From CAZEQL01 sp964514415 (GTDB lineage Bacteria; Chloroflexota; Dehalococcoidia; GIF9; AB-539-J10): a stretch of 20,114 nt of DNA. Within the stretch, counting starts at the first letter, position 1. Each line of letters begins with the position of its first letter. The stretch spans positions 1 through 20,114 of the forward strand of contig CAZEQL010000019.1 in assembly GCA_964514415.1 (NCBI GenBank). Direction: 5' to 3'. The notes beneath the pieces were generated by a model that ran no database searches, was not told where the DNA came from, and worked only from the letters and a program-made list of their open reading frames with translations. A program made the position numbers and the translations under genes. Below, in pieces: positions 6,826 through 14,074 of this stretch.

Positions 6826-8334
6826 ATGAAGCAAGTATGGAGCAAGGAAAGTCTGTGTCGATTTACGAAAGAAAGATTGTCTGATTATCTTTTTGTAGTC
6901 GTCTCCAATCGCGAGCCTTATATTCATAGCTATCAAGGCGATGAAATTAAATGTGAAGCTGCAATTGGAGGGTTGACTACCGCACTAGACCCAGTGCTGT
7001 CGGCTATAGGTGGTATATGGATAGCTCATGGCAGCGGCGATGCTGATAGGGCTACAGTGGATTCCCAAAATAAAGTGATGGTGCCGCCAGAGGAGCCGCT
7101 TTATACCTTGAAACGGGTTTGGTTAAGCGAGGAGGAGGTAGAAGGTTATTATCATGGCTTTGCCAATCAGGTTCTTTGGCCTCTATGTCATACTATTGAT
7201 ATCGAGCCTGTATTTGATGAATCTCACTGGGATACTTATAAAGGGGTAAACGAAGTTTTTGCTCAAAGCGTTTTAGAGGAGGTGCAAGGGAGAAAAGCGC
7301 TGGTCTTCGTTCAAGATTATCATCTTGCCTTGCTGCCGCGCTTAATAAAGAGAGCTAATCCAGAGGTTGCCGTAGCACACTTTTGGCACATTCCATGGCC
7401 GAGACAAAAAGTCTTTCAAAACTGCCCCTGGCGAGAAGAAATAGTGGATGGTCTCTTAGGGAATGACCTCTTGGGCTTTCAGACCGTGCGCCACTGCCGT
7501 AACTTTCTCACCACAGTAAATAGAACCATCACCGAATCTAAAGTTAACTACGAAAAAGCTGAGGTCACTCTAGGAGAAAAGAAAACGAAAATACGCCCTT
7601 TCCCTATAAGCATAGACTTCGAGCAGCTCTCCGGAGAAGCTCAAACTGTGGAGACAAAGGAAGAAACAGAGAGGTTGAGAAAGGAGCTAAATCTAAATGA
7701 TAAGCTTGTTGGGCTTAGCATCGACCGATTGGATCACACTAAAGGGATTCCCCAAAGGCTAATGGCTATAGAGCGCTTTTTCGAGGAGCGCCCAGATTAC
7801 AAAGGGAAGGTGACCTTTATACAAGTGATAACACCCAGTCGTACAAAAATCCCAGGCTACGGAGAGTTAAGGGAAAATATAGATACATCGGCGGAAAATA
7901 TAAACTTAAAACATGGCTCGGGGGATTGGAAGCCCGTAATTACTATAGTCGGCCCTTTGCCCATGACCACACTAGCAGCTCTGAGAGGCATGGCAAACTT
8001 GCTTATAGTAAGTTCCTTACACGATGGTATGAACCTGGTAGCGAAGGAATTTGTCGCTAGCCGATATGATAATGAGGGTATTCTACTCTTAAGCCATTTT
8101 GCTGGAGCCGCTAAGGAACTCGATGGTGCCCTGCTGATAAACCCTTATGCTATTGACCACTTCGCAGCCTCGATTGAAGAGGCACTAGAGATGCCAGGGA
8201 TGGAGAGATATAAGCGAATGCGAGGAAAAAGAAGCGTAGTTAGGAAGAATAACATCTATAAATGGGCTGCGGATATAATCCTAGAGGCAACAAATAGGAT
8301 AAATGCAAAAAGCAAAAATTATAACAAATCCTAA
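6826..8334 (+). CDS. otsA: Trehalose-6-phosphate synthase (GT20)
   Basis: This 502-residue GT20 enzyme joins glucose from an NDP-glucose to glucose-6-phosphate in the cytoplasm. The N-terminal domain shows VVSNREPYI (residues 25-33) and GGLTTALDP (48-56), the acceptor-binding segments. QDYHL (163-167) and FWHIPWP (186-192) follow. The donor-binding half has SIDRLDHTKGIPQR (298-311) and SSLHDGMNLVAKEFVA (396-411), both diagnostic of the family. Residues differ somewhat from the E. coli form (for example HIPWP for HIPFP), so the related glucosylglycerol-phosphate synthase remains an alternative, but the following otsB favours trehalose. There is no clear ribosome binding site at this ATG. The last ten or so residues (NAKSKNYNKS) and the stop codon come from an AT-rich intergenic repeat, so the natural end has been replaced. 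Confidence 0.92.
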   Translation: MKQVWSKESLCRFTKERLSDYLFVVVSNREPYIHSYQGDEIKCEAAIGGLTTALDPVLSAIGGIWIAHGSGDADRATVDSQNKVMVPPEEPLYTLKRVWLSEEEVEGYYHGFANQVLWPLCHTIDIEPVFDESHWDTYKGVNEVFAQSVLEEVQGRKALVFVQDYHLALLPRLIKRANPEVAVAHFWHIPWPRQKVFQNCPWREEIVDGLLGNDLLGFQTVRHCRNFLTTVNRTITESKVNYEKAEVTLGEKKTKIRPFPISIDFEQLSGEAQTVETKEETERLRKELNLNDKLVGLSIDRLDHTKGIPQRLMAIERFFEERPDYKGKVTFIQVITPSRTKIPGYGELRENIDTSAENINLKHGSGDWKPVITIVGPLPMTTLAALRGMANLLIVSSLHDGMNLVAKEFVASRYDNEGILLLSHFAGAAKELDGALLINPYAIDHFAASIEEALEMPGMERYKRMRGKRSVVRKNNIYKWAADIILEATNRINAKSKNYNKS

Positions 8335-8518
8335 ACACGAAATCCTAAATTCTAAACAATATCAAAAATTAAAGATGAAAAATCAAAATTACAAATCAAA
8401 GTTCAAAATTAAGCTTCCAGACGCTCTCAGCTATTCATTTTTTAATTTTGCTCTGTCATTTTGCATTTTGCATTTTGATATTTGAATTTGTTTGGAGTTC
8501 AGATATTAGAATTTTACA
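8310..8518. repeat. AT-rich imperfect inverted repeat between otsA and otsB
   Basis: The left half is a run of short A-rich words (AAATCCTAAATTCTAAAC, AATATCAAAAATTAAAG, AATCAAAATTACAAATC). The right half carries their approximate complements in reverse order (TTTTTTAATTTTGC, CATTTTGCATTTTGATATTT, GTTTGGAGTTC, TATTAGAATTT). The two halves face each other across a short centre near 8420-8440. This pattern of AAATTC/GAATTT words is a dispersed intergenic repeat seen in many uncultivated genomes. It contributes the 3' end of the otsA reading frame. Confidence 0.6.
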
Positions 8519-8531
8519 ATAATGGAGTGTT

Positions 8532-9350
8532 TTGCATTTTGGTATGAAAGACCTTTTCTCTTCTTGGGATGAAATCGCTGTTAAGATTAAAGGAGCCGAG
8601 CATATATTGCTGCTGATTGATTATGATGGTACGCTAACTCCTATCATAGAAAAGCCTGAATTAGCTAATTTATCACCGCCAGTAAAGGAGTGTTTGCAGG
8701 AATTGGCTGGAAATTCCCACATAACTTTGGGAATTATAAGTGGCAGAGCTATGGAAGATTTGCGAGAAAGAGTAGGCATCAACTGCGTTATCTATGCAGG
8801 GAACCACGGTTTGGAGATAGAAGGGCCTGGCATTACTTACATCAATCCTCTGGCTGAAAAAGCTGCGCCCCTCTTGCATTCCCTGGGTCAAGATATTGGT
8901 AGGAAATTGGCTGATATCAAAGGAGCTATAATAGAGAATAAAGGCTTAACGCTAAGTTTGCATTACCGACTTGTAGATAAAGTACAAGTGGAGGAGCTAA
9001 ATAAAATCTTCCGCGAGATTACTAAACCTCTCACCGCATCAGGTAGAATAAAAGTCGGTGAGGGAAAAAGAGTATATGAAGTAAAGCCACCGGTAGATTG
9101 GGATAAAGGTAAAGCTATAGCTCTTATAGCTCAAAACCTTAAAGGAAGAGTTAAGCCATTAACGATATTTCTTGGCGATGATGTAACGGATTACGATGGT
9201 TTTCATGTTGTCGATGATAGTGATGGGATTTCCATTTATGTAGGAGAAAAGAGCATTGAGCCTGCAGCTCAATATCTCTTATACTCACCGAAGGAGACAC
9301 ATCAATTTCTTAGTATGCTGAGGGAGATTCTTAAGCCCAGGGATAGTTAG
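8532..9350 (+). CDS. otsB: Trehalose-6-phosphate phosphatase (HAD superfamily)
   Basis: This protein removes the phosphate from trehalose-6-phosphate. The HAD nucleophile motif is LIDYDGTLTP (Asp30 and Asp32 with the TTG start), then SGR (70-72), GNHGLEIEG (90-98), and the C-terminal metal-binding motif GDDVTDYDGF (215-224). These are the four signatures of the trehalose-phosphatase branch. The start is uncertain: a GGAG at 8524-8527 is four bases from the TTG at 8532 but 16 bases from the ATG at 8544, which would give a protein four residues shorter. Spacing favours the TTG. It is one base upstream of the treT-like gene. The related mannosyl-3-phosphoglycerate phosphatase is also a HAD protein, but the motifs here fit OtsB better. 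Confidence 0.93.
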   Translation: MHFGMKDLFSSWDEIAVKIKGAEHILLLIDYDGTLTPIIEKPELANLSPPVKECLQELAGNSHITLGIISGRAMEDLRERVGINCVIYAGNHGLEIEGPGITYINPLAEKAAPLLHSLGQDIGRKLADIKGAIIENKGLTLSLHYRLVDKVQVEELNKIFREITKPLTASGRIKVGEGKRVYEVKPPVDWDKGKAIALIAQNLKGRVKPLTIFLGDDVTDYDGFHVVDDSDGISIYVGEKSIEPAAQYLLYSPKETHQFLSMLREILKPRDS

Positions 9351-9351
9351 C

Positions 9352-10770
9352 ATGGAAAACGAAGGTAGTTGCCCGATTTATCGGGCTGATAAAGGTGAGA
9401 CCCAGGGGAAGTTTCCTCTAGAGGATGGCACGGTATACAGTCGAAGAAAGGGATTTCAACCCATTTGCACCCCTCCCATCGAGGATTATATCCCTATAGT
9501 GGGTGAAGAAAAGATAGCGGAGCTACAAAAGCTTGCGGCGAAACTCAAAGGGGTAAAGATAAAGGAGATTAACTCGTCAGCATTAGGTGGTGGTGTAGCC
9601 GAGATGCTCTATTCCCAGGTGCCATTTTTAAACCAGTTGGGATTAGAGGATGAATGGAAAGTCATATCAGGCACGGAGCCTTTTTATCAGGTGACAAAAA
9701 ACATCCACAACCTTTTACAAGGCAAAAGAGGCATCCTTACCCCCGAGATGATAAGAACATATTACTCCGTTTTAAGGGAAAACGCCGATATCTATGCTGA
9801 GGATTACAAAAACTACAAACCAGATATAACGATTGTACATGACCCGCAGCCACTCGGTTTAGCTTGCTACTTAAAGGAGGAATGTGGAAATTGGTTATGG
9901 AGAGTCCACATCGATGTAGAGGGAGATACCTTGGAAGCCAATCCTGTTTTATGGGAATTCATCACCTTTTGGGCCAATTTTTATGATGCTGTTATCTTCT
10001 CCGGTGCACATTATGTGATAGAGCACTGGCCTTTGCGGAAATTTATCATTCCTCCCTTCATCGACCCCCTTTCAGCAAAGAATAAAGAGCTAAGCTCCGA
10101 CGAGATTGCTAAAGTATTAGACAAATATGGAATAGACCGTAATGTCCCTTTATTGGTTCAGATAAGTAGGTTCGACCCTTGGAAGGGAATCGGTACCACT
10201 ATCAATGCATATAGAATTGCCAGGAGAGAGTTAAATTGTCAATTGGTAATAGCTGGTGGCATGGCTTCAGACGACCCTGAAGGAGGAGCAATCTTTAACC
10301 AAACTCTTGAGGATACGAAAGAGGATGATGATATTCATGTTATTAGGCTTCCTGAAGATGTGCAAGTTAGCGCTTTAGAGGTCAACGCCTTACAACGAGC
10401 GGCGAGAATAATCCTGCAGCCCTCCATTAAGGAAGGATTTGGGCTGGTTATTACTGAAGCCATGTGGAAAGGTAAACCGGTGATAACCAGTGAGGTGGGG
10501 GCAATTCCTATTCAAATTAGAGGTGGTGAAACCGGCTTTTTCATCACCTCAGCCAAAAAGGCAGCAAGAAGGATTATCCTCTTGTTGAAAGACCCATATA
10601 TGGCAAAATCAGTGGGAGAAGCGGCACACAACTATGTCAAGGAACATTTTCTCATGCCAGATAGGGTGGCAGATTACCTGAGAGTTTTCAACTATTTCAT
10701 CAATAATGAGGTGGATAGGAACTCTATAATCAGCTATCACCCCTGGTTCAAACTTAGCAAACGGAAATGA
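9352..10770 (+). CDS. treT: TreT-like trehalose synthase (GT4), NDP-glucose + glucose to trehalose
   Basis: This 472-residue GT4 glycosyltransferase resembles archaeal and bacterial trehalose glycosyltransferring synthase. Residues 44-125 (EDYIPIVGEEKI, then EINSSALGGGVAEML) match the TreT N-terminal acceptor domain. HDPQPLGL is at 163-170, SRFDPWKGI at 272-280, and the donor-site E-x7-E motif EGFGLVITEAMWKGKPVI at 361-378. TreT makes trehalose directly from an NDP-glucose and glucose, without a phosphate intermediate, and is reversible. Residues 1-43 are not part of the family. They include a hairpin-forming stretch, GCCCGATTTATCGGGC at 9371-9386, that looks like a small inserted repeat. A GGGA lies eight bases before the ATG. 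The gene begins one base after otsB and overlaps the next gene by four bases. Confidence 0.85.
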   Translation: MENEGSCPIYRADKGETQGKFPLEDGTVYSRRKGFQPICTPPIEDYIPIVGEEKIAELQKLAAKLKGVKIKEINSSALGGGVAEMLYSQVPFLNQLGLEDEWKVISGTEPFYQVTKNIHNLLQGKRGILTPEMIRTYYSVLRENADIYAEDYKNYKPDITIVHDPQPLGLACYLKEECGNWLWRVHIDVEGDTLEANPVLWEFITFWANFYDAVIFSGAHYVIEHWPLRKFIIPPFIDPLSAKNKELSSDEIAKVLDKYGIDRNVPLLVQISRFDPWKGIGTTINAYRIARRELNCQLVIAGGMASDDPEGGAIFNQTLEDTKEDDDIHVIRLPEDVQVSALEVNALQRAARIILQPSIKEGFGLVITEAMWKGKPVITSEVGAIPIQIRGGETGFFITSAKKAARRIILLLKDPYMAKSVGEAAHNYVKEHFLMPDRVADYLRVFNYFINNEVDRNSIISYHPWFKLSKRK

Positions 10771-11849
10771 AAGCTATCATTTTAGCTGGCGGAAAGGGAA
10801 CCAGGCTGCGTCCCCTTAGCTGCAATATAAATAAGGTAATGGCGCCTCTATTAAATCGCCCCTTTTTGGAGCATCTTATTGACTACCTTAAGAAACACAA
10901 TGTCAACGATATTATTCTTACATTAAGTTATCTGCCAGAGCAAATCCAAAGTTATTTTGGCGATGGTAGCGAGTTTGGCGTGAAGATAACCTATCTGGTG
11001 GAAGGTTCCCCCCTGGGGTCAGCGGGAGCAGTGAAGAACGCCGAAAGATATCTGGATAGCTCTTTTATCGTTCTCAACGGCGATATTTTTACTGACATCG
11101 ATATAAGCAATATGGTAAATCAACACTGGGAAAGAAATGCCATTGGAACTATGGCATTGACCCCTGTGGATAATCCTACTATTTATGGAGTGGTGGAAAC
11201 AGATAATGAAGGCAGAGTTATATGCTTCAAAGAAAAGCCAAGTTGGAATGAGGTGACTACCAATATGATTAATGCTGGTATTTATATTCTGGAACCAGAA
11301 ATCTTAAATTATATTCCTCCTAACATCTTCTTCACCTTTGAACGTGATATCTTCCCCCCATTCTTAGAAAAAGGGCAGGCTATTTATAGTTACTCCTCTG
11401 ATACCTATTGGACTGATGTAGGAACTCCAGAGCTATACCTGAAATTACATTATGATTTACTTAATCGTCTTGGTAAAAGCACAAGGTTTGAAGGTGAAAG
11501 CTCCATTCACCCTTCAGCTCAAATCGAAGGACCAGTGATAATTGGTAACGAATGCTTTATAGGCAAAAATTCTGTGATAAGAGGTCCTGCTACCCTAGGA
11601 GCGGAATGTCGAATAGAAGAGGGCGCTACCATAGAAGGAGCAGTTTTATGGCAAAAGGGTAAAGTCGGTAGAGGAGCTAAGCTTAGAAACTGCGTAGTTG
11701 CTTCTAATTGTTACATCGCAGAAGAAAGCGAAGTTTTAGATGACTGCGTTTTAGGCGATGATGTAGTAATTGGAAAAGGTAATAAGCTAGCTCAAGGTAT
11801 CAGGATTTGGCCAGGTAAATCTATCGAGCCTGAAGCAATTTCATTCTGA
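10767..11849 (+). CDS. Sugar-1-phosphate nucleotidyltransferase (NDP-sugar pyrophosphorylase)
   Basis: This 360-residue protein has an N-terminal nucleotidyltransferase domain and a C-terminal left-handed beta-helix. LAGGKGTRLRPL (6-17) is the nucleotide-binding loop, NKVMAPLLNRPFLEH (22-36) contains the conserved Lys, SPLGSAGAV is at 81-89, and LNGDIF (103-108) holds the metal-binding Asp106. From about residue 245 hexapeptide-type repeats follow (IHPSAQIEGPVIIGNECFIG and so on to the end). This arrangement is shared by mannose-1-phosphate guanylyltransferases and glucose-1-phosphate nucleotidyltransferases; the base and the sugar cannot be read off. Its ATG overlaps the treT stop as ATGA. 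It could supply NDP-glucose to the two trehalose synthases or GDP-mannose to mpgS about 4 kb away. It is the last gene of the operon. Confidence 0.88.
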   Translation: MKAIILAGGKGTRLRPLSCNINKVMAPLLNRPFLEHLIDYLKKHNVNDIILTLSYLPEQIQSYFGDGSEFGVKITYLVEGSPLGSAGAVKNAERYLDSSFIVLNGDIFTDIDISNMVNQHWERNAIGTMALTPVDNPTIYGVVETDNEGRVICFKEKPSWNEVTTNMINAGIYILEPEILNYIPPNIFFTFERDIFPPFLEKGQAIYSYSSDTYWTDVGTPELYLKLHYDLLNRLGKSTRFEGESSIHPSAQIEGPVIIGNECFIGKNSVIRGPATLGAECRIEEGATIEGAVLWQKGKVGRGAKLRNCVVASNCYIAEESEVLDDCVLGDDVVIGKGNKLAQGIRIWPGKSIEPEAISF

Positions 11850-11869
11850 AGCAATGAATAAATTCCTCT

Positions 11870-11951
11870 CCCCTGAAGGGGGATTTGCCCAAAGGGCAAA
11901 CAATAGGAAGAATACTAAATAATTCAGTAAAATTTGTGCCGAAGGCACAAA
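11870..11951 (+). terminator. Three successive hairpins after the trehalose operon
   Basis: CCCCT-GA-AGGGG (11870-11881), TTTGCCC-AAA-GGGCAAA (11884-11900) and TTTGTGCC-GAA-GGCACAAA (11933-11951) can each fold into a small perfect stem. None has a U-run, so termination is only inferred from position 20 bases after the last gene. The flanks (CCTCTCCCCT, AAGGTGAGGGTGA) resemble a common REP-type repeat into which hairpins have been added. Confidence 0.4.
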
Positions 11952-11967
11952 AGGTGAGGGTGAATAG

Positions 11968-12165
11968 TTAGCGTAACACATGATACTTATCGAAATCCCT
12001 TTGTATGGCAGTTATAAACTTGCTGGTAGTTACCTTCTTCGGCGGAGCATTAATATGAACCGGAGGAGGCGTCTCTTTTTCTTTAAGAACCCCGCGGCTA
12101 ACTAGCTCTTTCAAAATCATCTCTTTTGCTTCCTTTTCATGAAGAGGCGAATGATAAATGGTGCT
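11968..12165 (-). pseudogene. mpgS: C-terminal remnant of a second mannosyl-3-phosphoglycerate synthase gene
   Basis: Read on the minus strand, the last 65 codons plus stop are clearly homologous to the end of the intact mpgS at 14911-16098. Shared segments include STIYHS, INAPPKKVT, SKFITAIQ and the final DFDKYHVLR. The internal part differs by many substitutions (for example EKEAKEMILKELVSRGVL here against GEEVKQAVLAELVHQGIL there). The frame is open across the whole fragment. Similarity stops abruptly at 12165 and a TGA follows a few codons further on. The number of differences argues against a recent duplication or assembly artefact. It suggests an older paralogue or a foreign copy whose remainder was deleted. 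Confidence 0.88.
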
Positions 12166-12302
12166 GCATCATGCTGAGGGCATTCTTACTAAACCTCGTA
12201 TCTGAAGATTGGGAGAAAAGAGCGCTCAGTATGATCGGGTCTAGGCAAACAGCTAGCAAGTTGTTACTACTAAATCTTGCCACTCATTGAAAGTCAGGGC
12301 AT

Positions 12303-12331
12303 TTGAATTATCGATGTCAAGACGCTACACT
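12303..12331 (+). promoter_or_regulatory. Candidate promoter of the response regulator gene
   Basis: TTGAAT (12303-12308) and TACACT (12326-12331) are 17 bases apart, each matching the -35 and -10 consensus at four of six positions. They lie about 77 bases before the response regulator ATG, in the 240-base gap after the mpgS remnant. I see nothing else in that gap. Confidence 0.35.
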
Positions 12332-12407
12332 TTACCCATCTTTTTGAAAAGCGACTGAGAAGTCGGGCGTATCAGTCTGGGTTAGAGTATAGGGAGAAAG
12401 GTGAGGA

Positions 12408-13100
12408 ATGGAGGAAATAAAGGTACTTCTAGTAGATGATAAGGAGCTTTTCCGAGAGGGACTAGCCAAGCTCTTGAAAAGTCAACCAGGTATTGGCGTG
12501 GTTTGCCAATGTGATAATGGCTTAAGGGCGGTAGAAAAGGCCAGAGAGACCCAGCCAGATGTGGTTTTGATAGATATTCACCTACCAGGACCAGGGTGCG
12601 ATGGCCTCGAGGCTACGCAGCATATCAATGAGTCATTGCCAAACACAAAGGTGGCAATACTCACCGATTCCGAGGATGAAGAGAGGCTTTTCTCCGCCTT
12701 AAAGGCAGGAGCCAAGGGATACCTGCTTAAGAACATAGGTGTCGATGGCCTTATGAAATCTATCGACTTGATTGCTAAAGGCGAAGTTATCGTTTCCCCT
12801 CCCCTTAGTAGAAAGCTTCTCAATGAGTTCACTTCCATGAAAGAGGAGAAAGATGCAAGGAAGGCTGAGAGCAAGAACGTCCTCTCCAACAGGGAGACCC
12901 AGATACTAAAGCTTGTGGCACAGGGAGACACCAATAAAGAGATAGCAGCGAGGCTGATTGTCGCCGAGAATACAGTCAAGGTTCATATGAAGAACATCCT
13001 GGAGAAATTGGAGTTGCGCAACAAGCAGCAGGCCGCAGTTTACGCAGTTCAGCAGGGCTTGGTGATTAGCACCGAAGATACAAAGGAAAAGCCAGTCTAA
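12408..13100 (+). CDS. NarL/FixJ-type response regulator
   Basis: This 230-residue protein has a receiver domain (about 1-125) and a LuxR-type helix-turn-helix (about 160-222). The acidic pair Asp10-Asp11 in LLVDDKELFREG, the phospho-acceptor Asp56 in VLIDIHLPG, Thr86 in AILTDSED and Lys108 in GYLLKN are all in place. The DNA-binding domain shows LSNRETQILKLVAQGDTNKE and NTVKVHMKNILEKL, the family signature. GAGGAATG gives a close ribosome binding site. No sensor kinase is in the window, so its signal is unknown. The string of small genes starting 139 bases downstream on the same strand is the obvious candidate target; that is inference. Confidence 0.93.
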   Translation: MEEIKVLLVDDKELFREGLAKLLKSQPGIGVVCQCDNGLRAVEKARETQPDVVLIDIHLPGPGCDGLEATQHINESLPNTKVAILTDSEDEERLFSALKAGAKGYLLKNIGVDGLMKSIDLIAKGEVIVSPPLSRKLLNEFTSMKEEKDARKAESKNVLSNRETQILKLVAQGDTNKEIAARLIVAENTVKVHMKNILEKLELRNKQQAAVYAVQQGLVISTEDTKEKPV

Positions 13101-13171
13101 ACCGATAGATCCAGTCAACCAATATCGTTTCTAAAAGGATTACCTCCACTATAACACTTTTTCTTTGCTCA

Positions 13172-13191
13172 AATACCAATATTGTGGTATT
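13172..13191 (+). promoter_or_regulatory. Inverted repeat upstream of the small-gene cluster
   Basis: AATACCA-ATATTG-TGGTATT forms a perfect 7-base stem with a 6-base loop, about 50 bases before the first small gene and 70 bases after the response regulator. Dyads of this size are typical binding sites for NarL/FixJ-type dimers, but it could equally be a weak attenuator or terminator. The role is inference. Confidence 0.35.
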
Positions 13192-13239
13192 GCCTTCAGA
13201 TGCAGTGGGAGGTAAAATGAAAATGGGAGATGTCAAAGG

Positions 13240-13521
13240 ATGAGCGAAGAAATCCGTTTTGAAACCATTACAATTAAAGGCGACAAACCGAGCCAAGATG
13301 GGGATGGTATTGCTGTTATTCGTGGTGGGCACCAGGTAGCTGTACTGCCTGAGGCAGACAGGCTAAGCCGTGCTCTCAAATTGCCTTTGGAGGAGATTGA
13401 ATATACAGCGACTAATCTTCGTACCGTAATGAAAAGGGTAGTGAACAGGGATCCAACTCCAGATGAAGAAGAGTTCTGGCGGGCCGTATTGGACTTTCGG
13501 CATGGCCAAAACCAAAAATAA
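13240..13521 (+). CDS. Hypothetical protein, 93 aa, first of a small-gene cluster
   Basis: I do not recognise this protein. It is soluble and charged, has no cysteine and no membrane segment. The N-terminal half looks beta-rich (RFETITIKG, DGIAVIRGGHQVAVLP). The C-terminal half is probably helical (ADRLSRALKLPLEEIEY, TNLRTVMKRVVN, DEEEFWRAVLDFRHG). A GGAG about ten bases upstream and an AAAGG directly before the ATG support the start. Its end overlaps the next small gene by 20 bases, which suggests coupled translation. Shadow frames on the opposite strand have no family resemblance and are rejected. Confidence 0.6.
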   Translation: MSEEIRFETITIKGDKPSQDGDGIAVIRGGHQVAVLPEADRLSRALKLPLEEIEYTATNLRTVMKRVVNRDPTPDEEEFWRAVLDFRHGQNQK

Positions 13522-13735
13522 AGCGGGAGACGAACATGGAGAGACAACGTTTGGGATCAAGGTCGATAGAGCACGGGAAGGTGACGAAGCACTTGAGGCA
13601 GAGGGAGTTACGCTATTCGTCAATCCCGCCAGCGCCATTCAAGCTGCAGGCCACAAGCTCAACTATGTTGATGAGAGCGGCTTTGTCCTTAGGTGGCACT
13701 GCCAGAAGCAGAAACTTGTAACTGGTAGCAATTAG
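13502..13735 (+). CDS. Short HesB/IscA-like protein (C-terminal half of the fold)
   Basis: The 78-residue product starting at MAKTKNKAG contains TTFGIKVDRAREGDEALEAE, then GVTLFVNPASAIQAAG and LNYVDESGFVLR. This follows the consensus of the A-type iron-sulfur carrier fold: FGLALDE-x-GD, VxVDGVxFLVDP, IDYVxxxGFVLR. The first strand pair of the fold and the conserved cluster-binding cysteines are missing; the only cysteine is in the WHC near the end. It is thus either a shortened relative with another job or a truncated gene. The ATG at 13502 overlaps the previous gene and has no ribosome binding site; an in-frame ATG at 13463 is an alternative. The next gene's strong AGGAGG overlaps its stop. 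Confidence 0.55.
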   Translation: MAKTKNKAGDEHGETTFGIKVDRAREGDEALEAEGVTLFVNPASAIQAAGHKLNYVDESGFVLRWHCQKQKLVTGSN

Positions 13736-13750
13736 GAGGGAGGTGCAACG

Positions 13751-14074
13751 ATGTTTTGACGCAAAAAGGACAAGAAGAAAAAGGCGATCAAGAAGATTGA
13801 GGGGCTGCTATGGGGATATATGGTTCGGAAAGGGGTCACTGTTGATGTGCTCCAGAACCTGAGATATGTCGCTGCCGATACTGAAGTGGACGGGAAGCCG
13901 TGCTTTTGCATTCGGATATTTGACCCGACCAAGGTTGACGCAGCGGGGATAACAGTCGAAGATTTCAGAACCTTTGATGACCATCCCGGGCAGATACTTT
14001 ACGAGGGTTACATGGATAGCCTAGAGCAACCTAAAGAAATAAACATCCAAAAAAAAGGAGGCGAAGATGATTGA
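13751..14074 (+). pseudogene. Hypothetical small protein with UGA as its third codon
   Basis: A strong Shine-Dalgarno run (AGGAGGGAGG) leads to ATG-TTT-TGA-CGC-AAA-AAG, and the same frame is then open for 104 more codons. The part after the UGA begins RKKDKKKKAIKKIEGLLWGY and continues with VAADTEVDGKPCFCIRIFDP and DDHPGQILYEGYMD. I do not recognise the family. Everything suggests the natural start is 13751, so the UGA is either a nonsense mutation (from TGG or CGA), a sequencing error, or recoded. Other genes here end in TGA, so the organism does not simply read UGA as Trp. There is no GC-rich hairpin after the UGA as a bacterial SECIS would need. An ATG at 13820, with GGGG four bases before it, could give an 84-residue product and rescue the gene. 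Confidence 0.5.

Noticed and set aside
12578..12979. 133-codon ORF on the minus strand inside the response regulator gene
   Set aside because: It is fully contained in a well-supported gene on the other strand, and its Ser-rich composition is typical of an antisense shadow frame.
13757..13800. UGA at 13757 as a selenocysteine codon
   Set aside because: The bases after it are A-rich purines that cannot form the hairpin required for bacterial selenocysteine insertion, and position 3 of a protein would be unusual.
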